Made by a program: the position numbers and the translations under genes
The notes under the pieces: generated by a model
Seen by the model: the letters and a program-made list of their open reading frames with translations, nothing else
The model's database searches: none
What the model was told of the DNA's origin: nothing
Assembly: GCA_964536835.1 (NCBI GenBank)
Contig: CAZIAZ010000068.1
Coordinates: 1 to 8,089, forward strand
Reading direction: 5' to 3'
Length of the DNA: 8,089 nucleotides
Source of the DNA: DAONFI01 sp035403485
Lineage (GTDB): Bacteria; Planctomycetota; Phycisphaerae; SM23-33
Shown here: positions 1 through 6,084 of the stretch, piece by piece
Layout of the letters: every line of letters begins with the position of its first letter
Position numbering within the stretch: the first letter of the stretch is position 1

Positions 1-1
1 T

Positions 2-532
2 TACTGGGTACGTCATGTGGCGGATTCGTTGTCGGTGGGGCGGGTCTGTCCTGAAATTTTTTCCGCTGATTGCGGATTAAAAATTGCCGACGTCGGCTGC
101 GGCGGCGGATTTCCGATTCTGCCGCTTGCGTGCGTCAATCCGCAGCTTGACATAACAGGCATCGAGTGTCGCGGAAAGAAGACTCAGTTCATTTCCGAGG
201 CTGCCCGCGAACTTGGTCTGCCGAACGTGAAGTTCGTAACAGCCCAGGCTCGTGAAGTCGGCCGTGCCGAAGGCCATGCCGGCGTATACGACGTCATCCT
301 CATGCGCGCCGTCGGCGAGAGCGGCCGTATGTTGCGCGAAGTCCGAAATCTCGTTGCAGCCGGCGGTCGGGTGATAAACTACAAAACTCCACAGGCTGTT
401 GCTGGCGAACGGCTGATACTTGCGAGGGAAGCCGGCAAATTCGGGTTCGATATCGTCGAGTCCATGCCGTTTGAATTGCCGTGCGGCGGCGGATTGAGAC
501 AGTTTGTGATATTAAACAGGAATAACGGTTGA
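2..532 (+). CDS. rsmG: 16S rRNA (guanine-527-N7)-methyltransferase RsmG, 5'-truncated by window edge
   Basis: RsmG (GidB) uses S-adenosylmethionine to methylate N7 of G527 in the 530 loop of 16S rRNA, in the cytoplasm. The frame is open to the left edge, and its first visible residues (YWVRHVADSL) match the family's H-x-x-DSL segment, so the GTG at 17 is an internal codon and not the start. About 175 codons are visible; E. coli RsmG has 207 residues, so the N-terminal helices are missing. Visible landmarks are the SAM-binding motif I (IADVGCGGGFPILPLA), the following acidic strand (GIECRGKK), the RAV segment after VILM, and the GGRVINYK strand (family: gG-x-xx-x-KG). The C-terminus ends LRQFVILNR, close to the usual pattern. 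The TGA stop (530-532) lies one base before the next ATG, so it is probably co-transcribed with the transporter. The family call is firm; the start is outside the window. Confidence 0.93.
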   Translation, partial: YWVRHVADSLSVGRVCPEIFSADCGLKIADVGCGGGFPILPLACVNPQLDITGIECRGKKTQFISEAARELGLPNVKFVTAQAREVGRAEGHAGVYDVILMRAVGESGRMLREVRNLVAAGGRVINYKTPQAVAGERLILAREAGKFGFDIVESMPFELPCGGGLRQFVILNRNNG

Positions 533-533
533 T

Positions 534-2018
534 ATGGAAACATTGCGGGAACAATACGTCCCGTCGGCGACGGAAAGTTATTTCGCCGGTTTTAGGGAAG
601 TCATAAGGGCCGGCTGGCCGGCTAGCCTTACGATGCTCAACAGTACGATAATAGCATTCACGGACGGCTTGATGGTGTCGCGGGTTAATGCCGTTTCACT
701 TAACGCCCAGTTTGCCGCCGGCATATCTTCGTTTGTGTTCGAGGCATTTTTCGTAGGTGTTTTGGGAATCGTCAATACTTTCGTCAGCCAGAATTACGGC
801 TCACGGCGATACGACATGACGTCGCAGTACGTTCATGCCGGCATGGCGATATCGGTTATGGCATCTCTGCTTTTTGCGCCGCTGGCCTTTTTCCCCGAGC
901 CGTTCTTTCGCCTGATGAGCAGCGATTATGCCGACGCAGGCCAGTTTGTTTCACTCGCCACGATGTATTTCAGATACATGATGTTGACGCTTGTGTTGCG
1001 GCTGCTGACGACGGTGCTCTGTCAGTTTTTCTACGGCGTACAGCGGCAGAGGGTTGTTTTGCTGGCTTCGATGCTGGCGATGGTTGTCAACGTCGTGGGC
1101 AATTACATATTCATTTTCGGTCATCTGGGTTTTCGGCCGATGGGGCTGGAAGGCGCGGCGTGGGGGTCTGTACTTGCATTCGCGTCGCAGTTCGTGCTCC
1201 TCGGCGCGATATTTTTATCCGGCAATTATAATCGGCTCTACCAGACACGCCGTCACTGGCGGATTTCGTGGAAGTGCGTTCGCGACATCATGTCTGTAGG
1301 CTGGCCGGCTGGCGTGCAGTTTTTCAGCGATATCTTCTGCTGGATGATTTTTACGGGCTTTCTCGTCGGCAAAAAATTCGGCCCTGAACATCTGACTGGT
1401 ACTGTTATTGCGATGCGGTATATGAACGTTTCTTTTATGCCGGCGATTGGAATCGGCATTGCCACGACGTCGCTGGTCGGGAAATACATCGGCGCGAAGC
1501 GTCCTGAGCTGGTCAGAAGGCGTGCGCGCCAGGGTTGCATGCTTGCCGTGGTTTATATGGGAGTGTGCGGCCTTCTGTTCTGGATTTTCGGCCGACAGAT
1601 GGCGGAGTTTTACGTGCAGCAGGACGTGCTTGCCGGCGGTGCGACTGCCGGCAATGCCGAGGCGGTCATAAACATCAGCCGCCGGCTGCTTATGTGTGCG
1701 GCTGCGTTCCAGATATTCGACGGCATAGGAATAGTGTACAGCGGCGCGCTTCAGGGAGCGGGCGACACGTGGTGGAAGATGCTGTGTGCGATAATTCTTA
1801 CGTGGGTGATATTAATCGGCGGCGGTTATCTGGTTTCGGAATTTCTGCCGCAGCTTGCGAGCACGGGGCCGTGGCTGGCTGCGGCGGTGTTTGTAATGTG
1901 CTTTGCCGTGTTGATTGTGCGACGCTTCGAGTCGGGAGCGTGGAAGAAATTCAACCTGCTTGGGCCGCAGGAAGATGCCGCTGTAGAGGCACTTTCGGAA
2001 GCACCGCCGGTGGTTTAA
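534..2018 (+). CDS. MATE-family multidrug/cation antiporter
   Basis: A 494-residue inner-membrane protein of the multidrug and toxic compound extrusion family, expected to export organic cations or drugs in exchange for Na+ or H+. It has about 12 hydrophobic segments in two homologous halves, each opening with the same GWPA motif (residues 27-30 and 256-259). Family signatures include the first-helix TDGLMVSR, the GxxNTFVSQNYGS loop, the second-half GIGIATTSLVGKYIGAKR loop, and the late SGALQGAGDT. By eye, D44, D266 and D396 fall where NorM of Vibrio cholerae has its cation-coupling acids D36, E255 and D371, so the pump looks functional. The length is slightly above the usual 450-480 because of a polar C-terminal tail of about 30 residues. 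The ATG follows the rsmG stop by one base. Only a weak AGGA (518-521) precedes it, so translational coupling is likely. Substrate and ion cannot be told from sequence, so no symbol is given. Confidence 0.92.
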   Translation: METLREQYVPSATESYFAGFREVIRAGWPASLTMLNSTIIAFTDGLMVSRVNAVSLNAQFAAGISSFVFEAFFVGVLGIVNTFVSQNYGSRRYDMTSQYVHAGMAISVMASLLFAPLAFFPEPFFRLMSSDYADAGQFVSLATMYFRYMMLTLVLRLLTTVLCQFFYGVQRQRVVLLASMLAMVVNVVGNYIFIFGHLGFRPMGLEGAAWGSVLAFASQFVLLGAIFLSGNYNRLYQTRRHWRISWKCVRDIMSVGWPAGVQFFSDIFCWMIFTGFLVGKKFGPEHLTGTVIAMRYMNVSFMPAIGIGIATTSLVGKYIGAKRPELVRRRARQGCMLAVVYMGVCGLLFWIFGRQMAEFYVQQDVLAGGATAGNAEAVINISRRLLMCAAAFQIFDGIGIVYSGALQGAGDTWWKMLCAIILTWVILIGGGYLVSEFLPQLASTGPWLAAAVFVMCFAVLIVRRFESGAWKKFNLLGPQEDAAVEALSEAPPVV

Positions 2019-2035
2019 GATATTGTCGGTAGAAC

Positions 2036-2060
2036 GGCTGAGATTTTTAATTTTTCAGCC
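2036..2060 (+). other. Hairpin in the MATE-ogt gap, not a terminator
   Basis: GGCTGA (2036-2041) can pair with TCAGCC (2055-2060), extendable by one G:U and one A:U pair, leaving a T-rich loop. No T-tract follows the 3' arm (next bases ACTGCC), so it does not look like an intrinsic terminator, and ogt could be reached by readthrough from the transporter. The 3' arm belongs to a motif that recurs in the ileS upstream region. Confidence 0.35.
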
Positions 2061-2098
2061 ACTGCCGCTGCGTTCGGAATGAAAAGGAATTTTGGAAA

Positions 2099-2635
2099 AT
2101 GAGCAGAAGTGATGCAGGATTTTACAGTGTGTTTACTACGGCATGGGGGCCTATGGGCGCGTTTGCTGACGGGGCCGGCGCGATTATGGGCGTTATTCTG
2201 CCGCATTATTCCAAAGATGATTTGCTGGCGATGTTGGCGTGGGATTGCAAAAAAGCGATTCCGAACGACGGGCCTTTTGAAAAGTTTATCGCTGAGGCGC
2301 GACGATATTTTAACGGCGAAGTGCCGGATTTCGACGGCATGGAGTTGAACATGTCGGATGCCGGGAATTTTTACGGCAAGGTTTATCGTGCCTGCATGGC
2401 CATACCTTTCGGCCGGACGGTGAGTTATCGTGAACTGGCGGTGACGATTGGCAGCGAGGACGCAGCACGGCCTGTCGCCACTGCCATGAGCCGTAACCCT
2501 CTGCCGCTTATTGTACCCTGTCATCGCGTGATTCACTCCGACGGTACGCCAGGGGGATTTTCCGCCGCCGGCGGAATCGACATGAAATTGCGGATGATAA
2601 ATCACGAAAAAATGCATCTTAAAAATTCAAACTGA
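2099..2635 (+). CDS. ogt: Methylated-DNA--protein-cysteine S-methyltransferase (O6-alkylguanine repair)
   Basis: A 178-residue suicide repair protein that moves the alkyl group from O6-alkylguanine (or O4-alkylthymine) in DNA to its own cysteine. The acceptor is C141 in PCHRV (codon 2519-2521), preceded by the NPLP turn (N133). The DNA-binding half is intact: FYGKVYRACMAIPFGRTVSY, with Y110 and the arginine-finger residue R124 in DAARPV, and the GGFSAAGG...INHE end (E170). The N-terminal 85 residues are divergent and lack the four zinc cysteines and AraC-type domain of Ada, so this is an Ogt-type single-function enzyme, not a regulator. The ATG at 2099 is supported by an AAAAGGA Shine-Dalgarno (2082-2088) ten bases upstream. 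It lies 80 bases after the MATE gene on the same strand and is probably the last gene of that unit. Family assignment is secure; ogt is used in the broad sense. Confidence 0.95.
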   Translation: MSRSDAGFYSVFTTAWGPMGAFADGAGAIMGVILPHYSKDDLLAMLAWDCKKAIPNDGPFEKFIAEARRYFNGEVPDFDGMELNMSDAGNFYGKVYRACMAIPFGRTVSYRELAVTIGSEDAARPVATAMSRNPLPLIVPCHRVIHSDGTPGGFSAAGGIDMKLRMINHEKMHLKNSN

Positions 2636-2669
2636 CCGATTTAACGGTTTTCAGTATATTATGCGTAAA

Positions 2670-2774
2670 GGTAAATACTTATTTTACATATTGTTATGAT
2701 TCGACTGCAATCGTTTGTCAATCTATTTTGTCAAATTGACAATTTATGTAACTTTTTTTAAATGAGTATTTACC
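2670..2774 (+). repeat. Long nested inverted repeat, possible structured RNA or cruciform
   Basis: GGTAAATACTTATTT (2670-2684) is complementary to 2760-2774 over 15 positions with a single G:T pair. Immediately inside, TTACATA (2684-2690) pairs perfectly with TATGTAA (2745-2751), leaving a T-rich bulge (2752-2759). Inside that, two further hairpins are possible: GATT/AATC (2698-2701 with 2709-2712) and TTGTCAAT/ATTGACAA (2715-2722 with 2735-2742). Together they draw a branched fold of about 105 bases. Function is unknown; AT-rich DNA gives chance repeats, so confidence in a biological role is modest. Confidence 0.4.
2715..2742. promoter_or_regulatory. TTGTCAA operator-like repeats
   Basis: TTGTCAA occurs at 2715-2721 and 2728-2734, and its exact reverse complement TTGACAA at 2736-2742. 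The last two form a palindrome with 7-base arms around a single A (2735), the symmetry expected of a dimeric repressor site. The right arm also contains a consensus -35 hexamer TTGACA (2736-2741), but the best downstream -10 (TTAAAT, 2758-2763, spacing 16) is poor. No regulator gene is in view. Confidence 0.3.
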
Positions 2775-2800
2775 GAACCAAATATCGTCAATCGGTCACT

Positions 2801-2831
2801 TTGAGTTAAAAAAAATGGAAGCGTTTATAAA
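2801..2831 (+). promoter_or_regulatory. Weak sigma70-like promoter candidate, distal to ileS
   Basis: TTGAGT (2801-2806) and TATAAA (2826-2831) are separated by 19 bases, wider than ideal. Transcription from here would begin near 2838, exactly where the alternative stems start, giving ileS a leader of about 225 bases. It is weaker than the proximal candidate because of its spacing. Confidence 0.25.
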
Positions 2832-2837
2832 ATTCCG

Positions 2838-2981
2838 ACGGGCTTTTGAGAGCCGTTCCAATCGGTTTGTTTTTCAGCCTTTGCCGCGTAAAATGACGGA
2901 ATATCGATAAAAAATGTCTTGCTCTTTTATTTTACGGCTGACGGTAAAAAATCTTTCAGCTGAGCCGTGAAAGCAGTTTTT
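2838..2981 (+). promoter_or_regulatory. Possible attenuator or terminator with competing stems
   Basis: Three pairings compete for the same strand. Stem A: TCAGCC (2874-2879) plus GTAAAAT (2888-2894) pair with the contiguous 2929-2941, 13 base pairs with an 8-base bulge. Stem B: 2930-2939 pairs with 2963-2972 (10 pairs, one G:U), followed by GCAG and five Ts (2977-2981), as in a weak intrinsic terminator. Stem C: AGCCGT (2851-2856) can pair with the same ACGGCT (2934-2939), or close a local hairpin 2838-2856. ATTCCG (2832-2837) also matches CGGAAT (2897-2902). This is seen by eye only; no ligand-binding or known riboswitch class was recognised. Confidence 0.35.
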
Positions 2982-3002
2982 GAATGACTTTTAAATGTTT
3001 TG

Positions 3003-3031
3003 TTTACTTTTTCTGCAAAAAACGGTATATT
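3003..3031 (+). promoter_or_regulatory. Candidate sigma70-like promoter for ileS-aspS
   Basis: TTTACT (3003-3008) and TATATT (3026-3031) are separated by 17 bases, the optimal spacing, with four and five matches to TTGACA and TATAAT. Initiation near 3038 would give a short leader of about 25 bases ending in the GGAG at 3057-3060. It is the best-spaced promoter-like pair in the intergenic region. Confidence 0.4.
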
Positions 3032-3066
3032 TCCTGCCTAATTTTGGTGACTTTTCGGAGTAGATG

Positions 3067-6042
3067 ATGGCAAAGAATGACAATCAGAATATTTACAAGG
3101 ATACGCTGAATCTTCCGCAGACGACGTTCGATATGCGGGCGAATCTGTTGGAAAAAGAGCCTCGCCTCCAGGCTTGGTGGCAGGAACAGAATCTTTACGA
3201 CAAAATCTGTGCAGCCCGCAAGGACGCCGAGCAGTTCATTCTGCACGATGGCCCGCCGTACGCCAATGGCAATATACACATGGGCACAGCCCTGAACAAG
3301 ATTTTAAAAGACATAGTAATCCGCAGCAAGAATATGGCTGGTTTTAAAGTGCCCTATATTCCCGGCTGGGATTGTCACGGGTTGCCTATCGAGGCTAAGG
3401 TCATGGAGGAGCTCGGAGCTAAAGCCCGCGAGCTTTCGCCGCTGGAAATCCGTCACAAATGCCGCGCTTATGCGGAAAAATTCGTCAAACTTCATAGCGG
3501 GCAGTTTCAGCGTCTGGGCGTTATGGGCGAGTTCGACAACCCGTACATAACCATGAGTCCGCAATATGAGGCGGACGCGCTGGAAGTGTTCGCGAGATTA
3601 ATCGAACAGGGCATAGTCTACAAGCAGCTCAAGCCGGTGCACTGGTCGATAGATAACCGTACCGCGCTGGCTGATGCGGAACTGGAATATTATGACCGTG
3701 AAGACGCAAGCATATTCGTGGCGTTTCGCCTTGTGGATGTGAAGGCTACGTTAGCCGGCGTTGCTCCGTCGACGCCGATGTATGTGGTGATATGGACGAC
3801 TACGCCCTGGACGCTCGTCGCCAACCGTGCCGTCGCCGTTCATCCCGATTTTGAATATGCCGCCGTTCAGGTTGATTCGCCGCTTGGCCGTGTGGTGGTT
3901 TTTGTCGCAGCCGAACGGCTTGAGGCGTTGAAAGCCGCCGGCGAAAAATGGATGACCGGTGCAGAAGTTCTGGCTACCTGCAAGGGCAGCGACCTTGTGA
4001 AAGCTCAGTTGCGATATGCTCATCCGTTGTCGGCTGGCGTAACATGTCCTGTAGTGGCTGCTAATTACGTGACGCTTGAAGACGGCACTGGCCTTGTGCA
4101 CACCGCACCAGGACACGGTACGGACGATTATTACACCGGCTTGAACAATAATCTGGAAATTTACTGCCCCGTGCAGGCTGACGGAACGTATGATATGACG
4201 GCGCCGGCCTGGCTGCAGGGCAAGAGCGTCTGGGACGGCAACGGGCTAGTGGTCGAATACCTCGAAAAGCAGAAAACGCTTGTTGCGATTCATATGATGC
4301 GTCACTCTTATCCGCACGACTGGCGCAGCAAGACGCCGACGATTTTCCGTGCGACCGAGCAGTGGTTTATCGGCGTTGACAAGCCGCTTAAAAACGGCGG
4401 CCATACGCTTAGGCAAATGGCTCTCGACGTCTGCGGCAAAGCACTGGCCCAGGGCGGAGTGGATTTCATTCCTTCGTGGGGCCGCAATCGTATACTGGGC
4501 ATGCTCGAAAGCCGGCCCGACTGGTGTCTCTCCCGACAACGCTCGTGGGGGCTGCCGATAACCGCTTTCTACAACCCGCAGGGACGTGTCCTGTGCACTC
4601 CGTTCAGCGTTCGTGAAGTGGCCAAAACAATCCGTGCGCTGGGTTCGGATGCGTGGTTCAATGAAACGCCCAAAACGCTTCTTGGTGATTACAGGCCGCA
4701 GGATGATACCGACCTCGTAAATGCCGATGAATTTGACGTCGAGACGCTCGAAAAGGGTTACGACATTTTCGACGTGTGGTTTGAGAGCGGCTCAAGCTGG
4801 TATGCCGTTGCGGTCGCGCGAGGCGTTGTGGAAGAACCGCCGGTAGACCTCTACCTGGAAGGTTCGGACCAGCATCGCGGCTGGTTTCAGCTGTCACTTC
4901 TGCCGTGCCTCGGCGTGGCGGGTACTGCGCCGTTTAAAAAAGTCCTGACGCACGGATTCGTCGTGACCGACAGCGGCCACAAGATGAGCAAATCGCTCGG
5001 CAATACAATCGAACCGCAGGAGCAGCTGACCAGACGCGGCGCCGATATTCTGCGTCTGTGGGTGGCCAGCCAGAATTATCAGGACGATATCCGTTGCAGC
5101 GAAAAACTCATCGAACAGGCGGAAGATGCCTATCGTAAAATACGCAACACCATCCGGTTCTGCATGGGGTCAATCGGCGATTACGACCCGGCGAAAGATT
5201 ACGTGGCTCCTATGGAGCATTCCGTCGGCCGCTGGATGCAGATAGAACTGCAACTGCTCATCAAAAATGTGCGTGACGCTTATGACAAATTTGAATTTCA
5301 CCGCGCGACGCGGCTGTTGTATGAATTCTGCACGATACAGGCGTCGAGCGTGTACCTGACTGCGGTGAAGGACAGGCTGTACTGCGACCTGCCCGATTCG
5401 CCTCGCCGCCGTGCCTGCCAGGGTATTATCCGTAGCGTACTTATAGCGCTTGTCAAACTGGCGGCTCCGATTCTGCCGCATACCTGTGAAGAGGCGTGGC
5501 GACAGATTCCGCACCGTGACGCCGGCGAGCCGGATTCGGTACACCTGTCGTTTCTGCCGAAAGCCGATGAAAAATTCATCCGACTGCTGGAGGATGTGAC
5601 GCCGATAGTCGATGACGACCTGATTGTTCAGGGCGAAAATCTCCAGATAGGCCCGGCGTGGATTTGGGAACGATTGATGGATATTCGCGGCGAGGCGCTT
5701 GTCATGCTTGAAGACCTGCGAAACAGGGGCGTGAAGAATCAGCTCGACGCGGAAGTTATCTTTACCGTTTCGCCGCAGCGGCCGGGCGTGAAAAAATTCA
5801 TGCAATTATACGTCGGCGAGCTGGAAGACATGCTCGGCGTTGGATACGCCTGCGTGGTGGACGGCTCGGCGCCGGAGGGCAGACTCGTAGGCATACAGGT
5901 ACTGGATGCCCGCGAGAAATATAATCGTTGCGAAAGAAGCTGGAAACGTCGGCCGGACGTCGGCAGCGACAGTGAATATCCGACGCTTTCAGCACGCGAT
6001 GCGGCAGTTATGCGACAGATGAAAAACCGGAAGAAAAGCTGA
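3067..6042 (+). CDS. ileS: Isoleucyl-tRNA synthetase, class Ia, with degenerate C-terminal zinc site
   Basis: IleRS joins isoleucine to tRNA-Ile in the cytosol and hydrolyses mischarged valine. Two ATGs are adjacent (3064, 3067); GGAG (3057-3060) is three bases from the first and six from the second, so the second is preferred, giving 991 residues. Landmarks, counted from 3067: the HIGH-box position reads HMGT (71-74); GWDCHGLPIE (100-109); editing domain with TTTPWTL (244-250) and GHGTDD (349-354); WCLSRQR (486-492); GSDQHRGWFQ (599-608); KMSKS (639-643); then the helical anticodon-binding domain. Length, sequence type and a C-terminal domain point to the usual bacterial type 1 enzyme, not the mupirocin-resistant type 2. 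At the C-terminus the expected C-x-x-C...C-x-x-C reads C955-x-x-S958...S975-x-x-D978 within an otherwise familiar RCERSW-KRRPDVG context. It is followed 42 bases later by aspS; lspA, a common ileS neighbour elsewhere, is absent. Confidence 0.98.
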   Translation: MAKNDNQNIYKDTLNLPQTTFDMRANLLEKEPRLQAWWQEQNLYDKICAARKDAEQFILHDGPPYANGNIHMGTALNKILKDIVIRSKNMAGFKVPYIPGWDCHGLPIEAKVMEELGAKARELSPLEIRHKCRAYAEKFVKLHSGQFQRLGVMGEFDNPYITMSPQYEADALEVFARLIEQGIVYKQLKPVHWSIDNRTALADAELEYYDREDASIFVAFRLVDVKATLAGVAPSTPMYVVIWTTTPWTLVANRAVAVHPDFEYAAVQVDSPLGRVVVFVAAERLEALKAAGEKWMTGAEVLATCKGSDLVKAQLRYAHPLSAGVTCPVVAANYVTLEDGTGLVHTAPGHGTDDYYTGLNNNLEIYCPVQADGTYDMTAPAWLQGKSVWDGNGLVVEYLEKQKTLVAIHMMRHSYPHDWRSKTPTIFRATEQWFIGVDKPLKNGGHTLRQMALDVCGKALAQGGVDFIPSWGRNRILGMLESRPDWCLSRQRSWGLPITAFYNPQGRVLCTPFSVREVAKTIRALGSDAWFNETPKTLLGDYRPQDDTDLVNADEFDVETLEKGYDIFDVWFESGSSWYAVAVARGVVEEPPVDLYLEGSDQHRGWFQLSLLPCLGVAGTAPFKKVLTHGFVVTDSGHKMSKSLGNTIEPQEQLTRRGADILRLWVASQNYQDDIRCSEKLIEQAEDAYRKIRNTIRFCMGSIGDYDPAKDYVAPMEHSVGRWMQIELQLLIKNVRDAYDKFEFHRATRLLYEFCTIQASSVYLTAVKDRLYCDLPDSPRRRACQGIIRSVLIALVKLAAPILPHTCEEAWRQIPHRDAGEPDSVHLSFLPKADEKFIRLLEDVTPIVDDDLIVQGENLQIGPAWIWERLMDIRGEALVMLEDLRNRGVKNQLDAEVIFTVSPQRPGVKKFMQLYVGELEDMLGVGYACVVDGSAPEGRLVGIQVLDAREKYNRCERSWKRRPDVGSDSEYPTLSARDAAVMRQMKNRKKS

Positions 6043-6057
6043 AAAGCCCTTCTATTG

Positions 6058-6074
6058 TGATAAAAATATCAGGA
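6058..6074 (+). promoter_or_regulatory. Short hairpin abutting the aspS ribosome-binding site
   Basis: TGATA (6058-6062) and TATCA (6067-6071) can form a 5-base-pair stem over an AAAA loop. It touches AGGA (6071-6074), the Shine-Dalgarno of aspS, ten bases before its ATG. The stem is weak and A/T-rich, so a strong effect on translation is doubtful. Confidence 0.25.
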
Positions 6075-6084
6075 AAATATTCAG

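Larger units (their letters stand above)
2636..3063 (+). other. AT-rich, structure-dense intergenic region between ogt and ileS
   Basis: No convincing protein gene lies in these 428 bases. Base composition is far more AT-rich than the flanking genes. It contains several inverted repeats, two or three weak promoter-like pairs, and small open frames at 2696-2761 (21 codons), 2815-2910 (31 codons) and 2914-2970 (18 codons), none with a good ribosome-binding site. I looked for a T-box leader, which often precedes synthetase genes, and saw no TGGNACC-type T-box sequence. Sub-elements are listed separately. Confidence 0.7.

Noticed and set aside
17..19. GTG at 17 as the rsmG start
   Set aside because: The frame continues upstream to the edge and the upstream codons (YWVRH) match the conserved family segment, so the gene is truncated by the window.
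2015..2617. Long minus-strand open frame (200 codons) opposite ogt
   Set aside because: It mirrors a confident ogt gene, lacks any recognisable motif and is explained by codon bias of the real gene.
2631..2655. Terminator at the end of ogt (ACTGA/TCAGT with ACCG/CGGT)
   Set aside because: The stem is short, interrupted and overlaps the stop codon; only a few Ts follow, so it is too weak to call.
2696..2761. 21-codon open frame (ATG 2696, TAA 2759-2761) with two Ile codons as an Ile leader peptide
   Set aside because: No ribosome-binding site, too few Ile codons, and the segment is better described by its inverted repeats.
2914..2970. 18-codon open frame (ATG 2914, TGA 2968-2970)
   Set aside because: Short, no Shine-Dalgarno, no recognisable similarity, and lies across the stem region.
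2636..3063. T-box leader upstream of ileS
   Set aside because: T-box leaders often precede synthetase genes, but no TGGNACC-like T-box sequence or clear specifier-loop arrangement is visible.
5170..5805. Long minus-strand open frame (211 codons) inside ileS
   Set aside because: Antisense shadow of a well-conserved synthetase; no family features.
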